Both the position numbers and the translations under genes were made by a program. Below, in pieces: positions 9,089-19,206 of a DNA stretch of 64,000 nt. Numbering within the stretch: position 1 is the first letter of the stretch; each line of letters begins with the position of its first letter. The notes beneath the pieces are model-generated. The model did no database searches. It saw only the letters and a list, made by a program, of their open reading frames with translations, and was not told the DNA's origin. The DNA comes from JACQZU01 sp041908165 (GTDB taxonomy: Bacteria > Acidobacteriota > Holophagae > Holophagales > Holophagaceae): assembly GCA_041908165.1 (NCBI GenBank), contig JAYRFV010000063.1:1-64000 (forward strand), read 5' to 3'.

Positions 9089-9167
9089 ACCCGCGAATTC
9101 CTCGACGAATCGGCTCGCGGCCCGGCCTTTGCGGTGTAAGATGCGAGCCTAGCAGGGGGTTAGGAGC

Positions 9168-9896
9168 TTGGGTCCGCGGCTGGGCGTCAACATCGACCAT
9201 GTGGCGACCCTGCGCCAGGTGCGCGGGGGCCACGAGCCCGAGCCTGTGGCCGCGGCCCTGCTGGCGCAGGGCGCGGGGGCCCAGGGCATCACCGTCCACC
9301 TGCGGGCCGACCGCCGGCACATCCAGGACCGCGACGTGCGCCTCCTCAAGGAGGTCCTCGCCGTCCCCCTCAACATCGAGTGCGCCGCCACCCCGGAGGC
9401 CGTCGCCGCGGTCGTGTCCTTCCAGCCCCAGTGGGCGACCCTGGTCCCCGAGACCCGGGAGGAGCTGACCACCCAGGGCGGGCTGGACGCCGTCTTCCTG
9501 CAGGCCCACCTGCGCACCGTGGTCCGCGACCTGCGCAGCGCCGACATCCGGGTGAGCCTGTTCGTGGATCCTTCCCTGGACCAGGTCCGGATGGCCGCCA
9601 AGCTGGAGGCGGATGCGGTGGAGCTGAACACCGGCCTCTACTCCGACCTGCCCATGGGCTCGGACCCGGCTCCCGAGCTCGCCCGGATCAAGGAGGCGGC
9701 GCGGCTGGCCTCGCGGCTCGGGATGCGGGTGCTGGCGGGCCACGGCCTGGACCTGCGCAACGTCGGCGCCATCGCGTCGATCCCCGAGATCCAGGAGCTC
9801 AACATCGGCCACAGCATCGTCGGCCGGTCCGTGCTGGTCGGCTTCGAGGCCGCCGTCCGCGAGGTGCTGCTCGCCCTCAGGGACGGGGCGCCATGA
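9168..9896 (+). CDS. pdxJ: pyridoxine 5'-phosphate synthase
   Basis: Final ring-closing enzyme of DXP-dependent vitamin B6 synthesis, joining 3-amino-2-oxopropyl phosphate with 1-deoxyxylulose-5-phosphate. The N-terminus GVNIDHVATLRQ is diagnostic, and TVHLRADRRHIQ and AGHGLDLRNVG match the phosphate-binding barrel loops. 242 aa is the normal length. The start is TTG 9168: the frame is closed by a stop at 9150, no ATG or GTG lies between, and AGGGGG (9154-9159) gives correct spacing. The stop overlaps the next start as ATGA, implying translational coupling to the response regulator. Confidence 0.95.
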   Translation: MGPRLGVNIDHVATLRQVRGGHEPEPVAAALLAQGAGAQGITVHLRADRRHIQDRDVRLLKEVLAVPLNIECAATPEAVAAVVSFQPQWATLVPETREELTTQGGLDAVFLQAHLRTVVRDLRSADIRVSLFVDPSLDQVRMAAKLEADAVELNTGLYSDLPMGSDPAPELARIKEAARLASRLGMRVLAGHGLDLRNVGAIASIPEIQELNIGHSIVGRSVLVGFEAAVREVLLALRDGAP

Positions 9897-10273
9897 GCGA
9901 TCCGCGCACGATCCTGCTGGTGGACGACGATCCGGACGTCCGCGGCACGCTCCGGGCGATGCTGGAGTCGCGGGGCTACCGGATCCTCGAGGCCTCCACG
10001 GCCGAGGCCGGCCGGGTGCGGATGCTGACGCACAAGGTGGACCTGGTCTTCCTCGACCTGGGGCTGCCCGCCGAGAGCGGACCGGAACTCTGCGCCTACA
10101 TCAAGCAGGACATGCCGCCGCCGGTGCCGAAGGTGGTGATGCTCACCGTCCACGACGATCCCCAGGCCTGGGCCGAGGGCCTGGGCTCGGGCCCGGACGT
10201 CTACGCCGTGAAGCCCTTCGGGATGGAGCGCATCCTCATGCTGGTCGAGAACCTGCTCGGCGAGGCGCCGTGA
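9893..10273 (+). CDS. single-domain response regulator (CheY-like)
   Basis: A 126-residue receiver domain with nothing attached. It has the acidic pocket VDDDPD (10-15), phospho-acceptor Asp55 in FLDLGLP, the switch Thr in MLTVHD and the conserved Lys in AVKPFG. It would relay phosphate by protein contact and not by DNA binding. It overlaps pdxJ by four bases and the DUF4388 gene by one. A CheZ-like phosphatase lies one gene downstream, which makes this receiver the obvious candidate substrate (inference). Confidence 0.9.
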   Translation: MSDPRTILLVDDDPDVRGTLRAMLESRGYRILEASTAEAGRVRMLTHKVDLVFLDLGLPAESGPELCAYIKQDMPPPVPKVVMLTVHDDPQAWAEGLGSGPDVYAVKPFGMERILMLVENLLGEAP

Positions 10274-11094
10274 TGGCGAACCTCAAGGGCAACCTCCAGA
10301 GCATCAGCCTCACCGACGTAGTCCAGCTGCTCCACGTCAACAAGAAGACCGGCGAGCTGCGGGTGGTGAACGGGAAGGACCACGGCGTGCTGTTCGTCCT
10401 CGACGGCGAGGTCGTGCACGCCGAGATGGGCGCCCAGAAGGGCGAGGTGGCCGCCTTCGAGACCCTCGAGTGGGAGCGCGGCGATTTCGAGTTCCACGCC
10501 GTGAAGGTGAAGCCGGGGGGGATGATCCGGCGGAGCGTCCCGGACCTGCTGATGGAGTCTGCGCGCAATTCCGACAGCCGGAAGCGCCTGCGCAGCTTCT
10601 TCCCCACCCTCGATGCGGTGCCCTGGGCGACCCTCGCGGAACCGGCCCTCACCGCCGGCCTCAAGCTGTTCCCGGAGGACCGCCGGGTGATCCCCTTCTT
10701 CGACGGGTACCGGGACTTCCACCAGGTGATCCAGGCCACCGACCAGAGCGAGGTCACCGTCCTTCAGGCGGCGCTGATGCTCAAGGAGGCGGGCCGGTTG
10801 CAGGTGCTCGGCCCGAACATCTCGCTGCGGGTGGTGCCGCTGAAGGCCGGATTCTTCCGCAAGGGCGGTCACCTCGAGGTCGCGAAGGCCCACGAGGAAG
10901 CCTGGTCCCGGATGGGCCCCTACGGGTCCGGCCCCCTGGCGAACCTGCGGATCGCCCTGCCCAGCGGCCCGGCGGTGGAGGCGGCGCGGTTCGTCCCCGG
11001 GCTCGACGAGGGGCAGATCGCCATCCCGAAGGAATTCATGCAGGCCTGGGGACTTTCCGAATTCGATAGCGTGACCGTCCGCCCCGCCCCTTGA
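10273..11094 (+). CDS. DUF4388 domain protein
   Basis: 273 residues. The first ~100 match the DUF4388/PatA N-terminal pattern: LKGNLQSISLTDVVQLLHVNKKTGELRV, then GVLFVLDGEVVHAEMG and a G-D-F-E-F strand. Such domains are found attached to or beside response regulators in Acidobacteriota and Myxococcota, with poorly known function. The rest is not recognised. ATG 10273 overlaps the receiver's stop as TGATG; GTG 10270 is also open. It lies between a receiver and a CheZ-like gene, which suggests one signalling unit. Confidence 0.85.
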   Translation: MANLKGNLQSISLTDVVQLLHVNKKTGELRVVNGKDHGVLFVLDGEVVHAEMGAQKGEVAAFETLEWERGDFEFHAVKVKPGGMIRRSVPDLLMESARNSDSRKRLRSFFPTLDAVPWATLAEPALTAGLKLFPEDRRVIPFFDGYRDFHQVIQATDQSEVTVLQAALMLKEAGRLQVLGPNISLRVVPLKAGFFRKGGHLEVAKAHEEAWSRMGPYGSGPLANLRIALPSGPAVEAARFVPGLDEGQIAIPKEFMQAWGLSEFDSVTVRPAP

Positions 11095-11128
11095 GGGCCA
11101 GGACCCGGACCAACCGGAGGAGGCAGCC

Positions 11129-12073
11129 ATGGATCCCGACCATTCGGCACCGGACGCCGGAACCCCGCCGCTCTCCCCGGAGACCCTGGTCCACGAGTTC
11201 AAGTCCCGCAGCGAGGCCCTCGATGCCCGCCTCGACGCCCTCCAGGGGATGATCGAGTCGATCCGCGGGGAGCTCCGCATCGAGTCCAGCGAGAGCCTGC
11301 ACCAGCTGGCCGAGGCCGCCCGCGACATGGCCAACGGCATCGTCTACCAGCAGATCGACATCCAGGCCAAGGGCGAGCTCGGGGCCCTCGTGTCGAGCCT
11401 GAACACCACCCTGCAGAACCTCCAGCAGCTGGACGCCTCGGTCAAGCACCAGAGCACCCAGGTGCCGGAACTGGCCGCCCAGCTGGACGCCATCACCGCC
11501 GACACCGAAACCGCCACCCAGAGCGTGATGAACCGGCTGGACGCCCTGATGGCCGCCAGCGACGCGGCCACCCGCACCCTGGCCGAGGCCTTCAAGAGCC
11601 TGGAGGGCCGGCAGGCCGCCCAGACCGCCTTCCAGGAGACCCTCGACGGCTTCCTGAAGCGCGCGGAGGACGGCGAGAACCCCACGTCGGTCGCCCAGGA
11701 GATCCTGGATTTCCTGTTCACCGACCGGCTCACCTCCAAGCTGGTCCCGGTGGAGCTCGGCCCCGCCAAGGAGCAGGTCCAGAAGATCTCGGACGAGGCC
11801 TTCGAGATCCTCAACGAACTGCAGTTCCAGGACATCACCCGGCAGAAGGTCGAGAAGGTGGTGCTCCTGCTCAAGCAGTTCCAGGGGGGCCTGGCCCGGC
11901 TGCTGGCGATCTTCAAGCTCGAGGCGGGGGCGGAGGCGCAGCCCGGCGAGGAGGTCTTCGAGCACCGCAGCGTCGCCACCCAGGAGCGGATCTTCGAGGC
12001 CAGCCTCGAGGCCGACCACTCCAAGGACTCGGTGGACGACATCATCGCCAACTTCAAGCGGAGCCAGGGCTAG
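11129..12073 (+). CDS. CheZ-like protein phosphatase, coiled-coil
   Basis: 314 residues, almost entirely helical. A long N-terminal coiled coil (about 20-175) is followed by ELQFQDITRQKVEKV at about 231-245. This matches the CheZ helix in which Asp and Gln four residues apart (D143/Q147 in E. coli) drive CheY-P hydrolysis; here Asp235 and Gln239. The C-terminus SVDDIIANFKRSQG resembles the short CheZ tail that docks on CheY. E. coli CheZ is about 214 aa, so this one is long. The ATG has GGAGGAGG upstream. No cheA or cheW is nearby; the receiver at 9893 is the likely target. Its stop shares CTAG with the convergent recombinase gene. Confidence 0.7.
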   Translation: MDPDHSAPDAGTPPLSPETLVHEFKSRSEALDARLDALQGMIESIRGELRIESSESLHQLAEAARDMANGIVYQQIDIQAKGELGALVSSLNTTLQNLQQLDASVKHQSTQVPELAAQLDAITADTETATQSVMNRLDALMAASDAATRTLAEAFKSLEGRQAAQTAFQETLDGFLKRAEDGENPTSVAQEILDFLFTDRLTSKLVPVELGPAKEQVQKISDEAFEILNELQFQDITRQKVEKVVLLLKQFQGGLARLLAIFKLEAGAEAQPGEEVFEHRSVATQERIFEASLEADHSKDSVDDIIANFKRSQG

Positions 12074-12993
12074 CCGGACCGGCCCTTGCGCGCCCGCGGG
12101 TGCGCCGCTTCGTAGGTGCGGGCCAGTTCGTCCAGGCCCAGGTGCGTGTAGCGCTGGGTGGTGCTGAGGCTGGCGTGGCCCAGCAGTTCCTGGATGGCGC
12201 GCAGGTCCATGCCGCGGTTCAGCAGGTGGGTGGCGAAGCTGTGGCGGAGGGCGTGGGGGCTCACCCGCGCGCGCAGGGCCGCCCCCTCCAGGGCGCGCGC
12301 CAGGAAGGTGCGGACCGAGGTGGGCGTCAGCCGGCCGCCACGCTGGTTGAGGAACAGGGCGGCGGTCGGGGCGAGCCCCCGGTCCGCCAGCAGGTCCCGC
12401 CGCCGGTCCAGGTAGGCTTCCAGGGCGGCCGCTGCCTGGGCGTTGTAGGGCACCAGCCGTTCCTTGCGGCCCTTGCCCAGGACGCGCAGCGTGCGTTCCT
12501 CCCGCAGCAGGTCCCCCAGGTCCAGCCCCACCAGTTCCGAAACGCGCAGGCCCGAGGCGTAGAGCAGCTCCAGCAGCGCCGCCAGGCGCGCCCCGGGGAA
12601 GTCCGTGGCGGTGCCCAGGTCGAGCAGGGCCGCGGCCTCGCCCTCGGTGAGGAAGGCGGGCAGCCGCTTCGGCAGCCTGGGGTTGCGCAGCCCCTCCGCC
12701 GGGTTGGCCGCGATCCGGCCGCGCTCGAACAGCCAGCGGTAGAAGGCCCGGACGGTGGAAAGGGTCCGGGCCTGGCTTGCCGGATCGAGCCCGCGGCGTC
12801 CCAGGGCCAGGGCGAATCCGCGCAGGTCCCGCGGCTTCACCGCCCAGGCGCCCCAGTCCGAGGCGTCGGCGTGGGCGAGGAGGCCCGCCAGGTCGCCGCC
12901 CTGGGCGCGCAGCGTGTGGGGGCTTGAGGCCCGCGCCTCCTGCTCGAGCAGGAAGGCCTGGACATCTTCCTGGAGCGTACCGGGCGGACCCAT
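12070..12993 (-). CDS. xerC: XerC/XerD-type tyrosine recombinase
   Basis: 307 residues. All catalytic positions are present: Arg150 (SGLRVSEL), Lys174 (GKGRKERLVP), the H247-x-x-R250 box (HALRHSFATHLLNRG), His273 (LGHASLSTTQ) and nucleophile Tyr282 (RYTHL). An N-terminal SAM-like core-binding domain occupies about 5-95. Length and sequence fit chromosomal dimer-resolution XerC/D and not a phage integrase. ATG 12993 is preferred over ATG 13047, which would run into the acyl-CoA synthetase start. Nothing mobile flanks it, so a housekeeping role is most likely; C versus D cannot be settled here. Confidence 0.9.
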   Translation of the reverse strand: MGPPGTLQEDVQAFLLEQEARASSPHTLRAQGGDLAGLLAHADASDWGAWAVKPRDLRGFALALGRRGLDPASQARTLSTVRAFYRWLFERGRIAANPAEGLRNPRLPKRLPAFLTEGEAAALLDLGTATDFPGARLAALLELLYASGLRVSELVGLDLGDLLREERTLRVLGKGRKERLVPYNAQAAAALEAYLDRRRDLLADRGLAPTAALFLNQRGGRLTPTSVRTFLARALEGAALRARVSPHALRHSFATHLLNRGMDLRAIQELLGHASLSTTQRYTHLGLDELARTYEAAHPRARKGRSG

Positions 12994-13033
12994 CCTGGTA
13001 TTCTGCTGCAAACCCCACCCAACGGAGCACACC

Positions 13034-14851
<1,818 letters not shown>

Positions 14852-14886
14852 GCCGTCACCGAATCGTTTCAATCGCGGGACTTCCA

Positions 14887-14905
14887 TGGAACCATAATGG
14901 TTCCA
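14887..14905. promoter_or_regulatory. 19-base perfect palindrome before phoB-like gene
   Basis: TGGAACCAT-A-ATGGTTCCA is a perfect inverted repeat with 9-base arms whose last base begins the AGGAGG ribosome site (14905-14910) of the response regulator. As DNA it could be an operator; as RNA it could form a hairpin next to the ribosome site. It does not resemble a Pho box. No T-run follows, so it is not a terminator. Confidence 0.5.
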
Positions 14906-14915
14906 GGAGGAACGC

Positions 14916-15617
14916 ATGGCGCGGATCCTGGTGATCGAGGACGAACCCGACCTTCAGCAGATCCTGGCCTACAACCTCCGCCAGCAGGGCCACGAGGTGC
15001 TGCAGGCCCTGAACGGCACCGAGGGACTGCGGCTGGCCCGCAGCACCCGGCCGGGGCTGCTGCTGCTCGACCTGATGCTGCCCGACCTGCCCGGAACCGA
15101 GGTCTGCAAGGCCCTCAAGGCCGAGGAGGCGACCCGCGGGATCCCGGTGCTGATGCTCACCGCCAAGGGCGAGGAGATCGACCGGGTGCTGGGCTTCGAA
15201 CTGGGCGCCGAGGACTACGTGGTCAAGCCCTTCAGCGTCCGCGAGCTCCTGCTCCGGGTCCAGGCGATCCTGCGCCGCGCCTCCGCCCCGGCGGCCGCGC
15301 TGGAGGACGGAATCCAGTTCGGCCGGCTGCGCATCGATCCGGCCGCCTACCGGCTCTGGGTCGAGGACCGCGAGGTCCAGCTGACCTCCATCGAGTTCCG
15401 GCTCCTTCTCCACCTCCACGAGCGGCGCAACCGGGTGCAGACCCGGTCCATGCTCCTCGAGGATGTCTGGGGCCTGCAGGCGGACACCGAGACCCGCACG
15501 GTGGATACCCACATCAAGCGCCTCCGCGAGAAGCTCGGCCCTGCGGAGGCCTACATCCAGACCGTGCGCGGGGTGGGCTACCGCTTCGTGGACCGCCCGG
15601 ACGGTGACCGGCCATGA
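14916..15617 (+). CDS. phoB: OmpR/PhoB-family response regulator
   Basis: 233 residues: receiver domain (1-120) with IEDEPD, phospho-acceptor Asp52 (LLDLMLPD), Thr in MLTAKG and Lys in VVKPFS; then a winged-helix DNA-binding domain (about 135-228) with LTSIEFRLLLHL and the TVDTHIKRLREKLG recognition-helix region. It overlaps its cognate PhoR-like kinase by ATGA. The PhoB assignment rests on the PhoR-like partner, the phosphate genes nearby and a Pho box after the pair; another OmpR-family role remains possible. AGGAGG precedes the ATG at ideal distance. Confidence 0.85.
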   Translation: MARILVIEDEPDLQQILAYNLRQQGHEVLQALNGTEGLRLARSTRPGLLLLDLMLPDLPGTEVCKALKAEEATRGIPVLMLTAKGEEIDRVLGFELGAEDYVVKPFSVRELLLRVQAILRRASAPAAALEDGIQFGRLRIDPAAYRLWVEDREVQLTSIEFRLLLHLHERRNRVQTRSMLLEDVWGLQADTETRTVDTHIKRLREKLGPAEAYIQTVRGVGYRFVDRPDGDRP

Positions 15618-17389
15618 AGCTCGGAATCCGGTCGAAGCTGTTCCTCCTCTCCTTCGGGATCGTCGCGGCCGTCCTGCTCGCCTCGGACCTGCTGCTGACC
15701 CGCGCCCTGGACCGTTTCCTCACCGGCAGGATCCAGCAGGACCTCCTGACCCGCGCGGCCATGGCGGAGCGCCAGGGCTCCGGCCTTCGGCCCGCCCGGG
15801 GCCCCGACCCCGCCTGGGAGGCGCTGGCCCGCGACCTCGGGGCCCGGGCCGAGGCCCGGGTCACCTTCATCGGGCTGGACGGAACGGTCCTCGGGGACTC
15901 GGAGGTCGCGCCCGAGAACCTCCCGGGCCTCGAGAACCACGGCGACCGCCCCGAAGTGCGCGAGGCCCTTTCCAGGGGCCGGGGCGCCAGCATCCGCCAC
16001 AGCGCGACGGTCCGCCAGCGCATGCTCTACGTCGCCCTTCCGCTGGTGCAGGAGGGGCGCCGGACCGGCGTCGTCCGCCTGGCCCTCGCCCTCTCCAGCG
16101 TCGACCAGCTCGTCGCGCAGGTCCGCGGCGTCCTGCTCGGCGCGTCCCTCGGCGCCCTGGCCTTCGCCGCCGTCCTGATCAGCCTCGCCGTGCACTGGGC
16201 CTCCCGGCCGATCCGCCAGCTCACGGAGCTCTCGGCCAGGATGGTCGAGGGCGCCCTCGGCGAGCGCAGCCACGTCCACGGCTCCGACGAGGTCGCCACC
16301 CTGGGGCACTCCCTGGACCGCCTCTCCACCAACCTGGCCCAGGCCCTCGAACAGCTCCGCGCCGACCACCAGCTGCTCGAGGCCACCTTCGAGGGCATGC
16401 AGGAGGGGGTGATGGTGGTGGACCGGAACGACCGCATCCTGCACGCCAACCCTGCCCTGCGGGACATGCTCCTGCTCGGGACGGAAGCGATCGGCCGGCC
16501 GGTGCTCGAAACCGTCCGCAACGCGCGCCTGATGGACCTGCTCGAGCGGGCCCGCCGGGAGGCGGGAGGGTCCAGCGGCGAGATCGAGGTGGGCGGGATC
16601 AAGCCGAGGAGGCTGCAGGTCCAGGCCGGCCTCCTGGCCGGCCAGCCGGGCGACCTCCTGGTGGTGCTGGTCGATGTCACCCAGCTCCGGCACCTCGAGT
16701 CCGTGCGGAGGGACTTCGTGGCCAACGCCTCCCACGAGCTGCGCACCCCGGTGGCCTCGATCCGCTCCGCCGCCGAGACCCTTCAGGGCGCCCAGGAGGA
16801 CCCCCAGGCCCGCGGGACCTTCCTCGAGATCATCGAGCGCAACGCCGCGCGGCTCCAGCAGCTGGTCGAGGACCTGCTCGACCTGTCCCGGATCGAGGCC
16901 CGCGAATACCGGCTGGATCCCCAGCCGCTGGAGCTCGGGGCCTTCGTCCGCGGCCTGGTCGAGTCCTACGCCACCGCCTCCACGGCGCGGACCATGCGGA
17001 TCGAGTCCGCTCCGGGCCTCGACGGGCTCCGGGTCCTCGCCGACCGCCGGGCCCTCGAGCAGGTGCTGGGCAACCTGCTGGACAATGCGCTGAAATACGG
17101 TTCGCCGGGCTCCGCCATCCGGATCGCCGCCGAACCGGAGGCGGAGAGGATCCGGCTCACCGTCCAGGACCAGGGCCCGGGCATCGAACCCCAGCACCTC
17201 CCCCGCCTGTTCGAGCGCTTCTACCGGGTGGACGCCGGCCGCTCGCGTGAACTCGGCGGAACCGGGCTCGGCCTGGCCATCGTCAAGAACCTGGTGGAAG
17301 CCATGGGCGGAACGGTGAAGGTCGACAGCCAGCCGGGAGAGGGGTCCACCTTCTCCGTGATCCTGACCGGCTGCTCGGCGAAAGACTGA
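15614..17389 (+). CDS. phoR: PhoR-like sensor histidine kinase
   Basis: 591 residues. TM1 (about 8-28) is followed by a periplasmic region, TM2 (about 172-195), a HAMP linker, a PAS domain (about 250-350) and the HisKA box NASHELRTPVAS with His374. The ATPase domain has the N box (NLLDNALKYG), G1 (DQGPGIE), F box and G2 (GGTGLGLAIVKN). The PAS-HisKA order and strong HELRTP box fit the PhoR group, which senses phosphate status through PstSCAB-PhoU; pst and phoU genes lie 12-19 kb away. It is translationally coupled to the upstream regulator. Confidence 0.87.
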   Translation: MKLGIRSKLFLLSFGIVAAVLLASDLLLTRALDRFLTGRIQQDLLTRAAMAERQGSGLRPARGPDPAWEALARDLGARAEARVTFIGLDGTVLGDSEVAPENLPGLENHGDRPEVREALSRGRGASIRHSATVRQRMLYVALPLVQEGRRTGVVRLALALSSVDQLVAQVRGVLLGASLGALAFAAVLISLAVHWASRPIRQLTELSARMVEGALGERSHVHGSDEVATLGHSLDRLSTNLAQALEQLRADHQLLEATFEGMQEGVMVVDRNDRILHANPALRDMLLLGTEAIGRPVLETVRNARLMDLLERARREAGGSSGEIEVGGIKPRRLQVQAGLLAGQPGDLLVVLVDVTQLRHLESVRRDFVANASHELRTPVASIRSAAETLQGAQEDPQARGTFLEIIERNAARLQQLVEDLLDLSRIEAREYRLDPQPLELGAFVRGLVESYATASTARTMRIESAPGLDGLRVLADRRALEQVLGNLLDNALKYGSPGSAIRIAAEPEAERIRLTVQDQGPGIEPQHLPRLFERFYRVDAGRSRELGGTGLGLAIVKNLVEAMGGTVKVDSQPGEGSTFSVILTGCSAKD

Positions 17390-17446
17390 TCCGGCGGACA
17401 CGGACGACGCCTCCAGCCGCGAACTGTTCGCGGACGGGCAATCCGG

Positions 17447-17464
17447 CTGCCATCACGCTGTCAC
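17447..17464 (+). promoter_or_regulatory. Pho box (PhoB-binding site candidate)
   Basis: CTGCCAT-CACG-CTGTCAC has two 7-base direct repeats separated by 4 bases, the geometry of the E. coli Pho box (CTGTCAT-N4-CTGTCAT/C). Only one base of the two repeats departs from that consensus. It lies 34 bases before the start of the secreted protein at 17499 and directly after phoB-phoR, where a PhoB-activated promoter is expected. Confidence 0.65.
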
Positions 17465-17498
17465 GTGACCATGGAGGAATGGCGGATCGGGAGAACGC

Positions 17499-19142
17499 AT
17501 GATGCGAACCGCGGTCCGAACATCCCTTTTCACGCTGCTGGCCGGTGCCCTGCTGGTCGCGGGCGCCCACCTCGGGTGCGCCTCAGCGAGCCACGACCCG
17601 GCACCGGAACCGACCCCGGCGAGCCTCGCCCTGGAGAAGATCGGAAGCTATGACGGCATGGCGCTCGGCGCCGCCGAAATCACCGCCTACGATCCCGCCT
17701 CCAAGCGTCTGTTCGTGGTCAACGGCGCCAATGGCACCGCCGACGTGCTCGACCTTTCCAACCCGGCCGCACCCAAACTGGCGGGCACCCTCAACGTGAC
17801 CGCCCTCGGCGGCGGCGTGAACAGCGTGGCGGTGCACGACGGCCTGGTGGCCCTGGCCATCGAGGCCACGGTCAAGACCAATCCCGGGGTGGTGGCCTTC
17901 TACAACGCCGCCACCCTGCAATTCCTGCATTCGGTGCCGGTGGGCGCCCTGCCGGACATGCTCACCTTCACCTCGGACGGGAAGTACGTCCTGGTCGCCA
18001 ACGAAGGCGAGCCCAGCAGCTACAACCAGCCCGACTCGGTGGATCCGGAGGGTTCCGTCAGCATCATCACCGTCAACCGCACCGGCACCTCCACCGTGGT
18101 CACCGCCGACTTCAAGGCCTGGATCGGCAAGGAGCCCGAGCTGCGCGCGGCCGGGGTCCGCATCTACGGCCCCAACGCGAACGCCGCCCAGGATCTGGAG
18201 CCGGAATACATCGCCGTGAGCGCGGACAACAAGACCGCCTACGTGACCCTGCAGGAGAACAACGCGATGGCCACCGTCGACATCGCCACCGCCAAGGTCA
18301 CCTCGATCAGGTCCTTCGGCCTGAAGAACCACAACCTGCCGGGCTACGGCCTGGACCCGAGCGACGAGGACAGCGGCACCAACACCAACTCCGGCACGCC
18401 GGCGGTCAAGATCGGCCCCTGGCAGGTGAAGGGCATGTACCAGCCGGACGCCATCGCCTGCTACACGGTCGGCGGGGTGACCTACCTGGTCACCGCCAAC
18501 GAAGGCGACGTCCGCACCTACACCGGCTTCGACGAAGAGACACGGGTGCGCACCCACTTCACCGGTGGTCTCGACCCGGCGGCCTTCACCGACGCCGCAA
18601 ACCTTATCTTCGATTCGAACCTGGGCCGGTTGCGCACCACCACCACTCCGAACGGTGGCCAGACCGGCAAGAACGGCGCCGGGCTGGGCACCGAGATCCT
18701 CACCTTCGGGGCCCGCTCCTTCTCGATCTGGACCCCCGACCTGACCCGCGTCTTCGACTCCGGCGACGCCTTCGAGCAGAAGACCGAGGACCTCCCCAAC
18801 GTCCAGTTCAATGCCAGCAACGACAACAACGCCCTGGATTCGCGCAGCCCGGCCAAGGGCCCCGAGCCCGAGGGCGTGGTGCTCGGAACCTTCGGCGCCA
18901 AGACCTACGCCTTCATCGGCCTGGAGCGGGTCGGCGGAGTCATGGTCTACGACATCACCACGCCTGCCGCGCCGGTCTACGTGACCTACCTGAACACCCG
19001 CAGCGGCGCCACGGGCGATCGCGGACCCGAGGGCCTGGCCCTGGTCAAGGCCGACAAGTCCCCGAACGGCAAGCCCCTGCTGATCGTCGGCAACGAGATC
19101 AGCGGGACCACCGCGGTCTATCAAATCAACCTGACCTACTGA
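17499..19142 (+). CDS. secreted choice-of-anchor I family beta-propeller-like protein
   Basis: 547 residues with an N-terminal signal peptide (about 1-30; the Cys at LGC is not a canonical lipobox). The body shows repeated beta-propeller-like blades (FVVNGANGTADVLDLSNP, YVLVANEGEPSSYN, YLVTANEGDVRTYTGFDEE, YAFIGLERVGGVMVYDIT). This pattern is typical of choice-of-anchor I proteins, often annotated as alkaline-phosphatase-like or mesenchyme-specific glycoprotein-like. No catalytic residues of a phosphatase can be assigned by eye. The Pho box upstream and phoBR neighbours suggest production under phosphate starvation, perhaps for organic phosphate use (inference). ATG 17502 is an equally possible start. 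Confidence 0.82.
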   Translation: MMRTAVRTSLFTLLAGALLVAGAHLGCASASHDPAPEPTPASLALEKIGSYDGMALGAAEITAYDPASKRLFVVNGANGTADVLDLSNPAAPKLAGTLNVTALGGGVNSVAVHDGLVALAIEATVKTNPGVVAFYNAATLQFLHSVPVGALPDMLTFTSDGKYVLVANEGEPSSYNQPDSVDPEGSVSIITVNRTGTSTVVTADFKAWIGKEPELRAAGVRIYGPNANAAQDLEPEYIAVSADNKTAYVTLQENNAMATVDIATAKVTSIRSFGLKNHNLPGYGLDPSDEDSGTNTNSGTPAVKIGPWQVKGMYQPDAIACYTVGGVTYLVTANEGDVRTYTGFDEETRVRTHFTGGLDPAAFTDAANLIFDSNLGRLRTTTTPNGGQTGKNGAGLGTEILTFGARSFSIWTPDLTRVFDSGDAFEQKTEDLPNVQFNASNDNNALDSRSPAKGPEPEGVVLGTFGAKTYAFIGLERVGGVMVYDITTPAAPVYVTYLNTRSGATGDRGPEGLALVKADKSPNGKPLLIVGNEISGTTAVYQINLTY

Positions 19143-19206
19143 AGGGGTTGTGTCGAGACGGTACCGGTGCGCCGGCGACGCCCCTCCGGGCCCCTGCCTT
19201 CCAGGG

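Noticed and set aside
12070..12993. Integrase marking a mobile island
   Set aside because: No tRNA, direct repeats, phage genes or composition change flank it; sequence and length fit housekeeping XerC/D.
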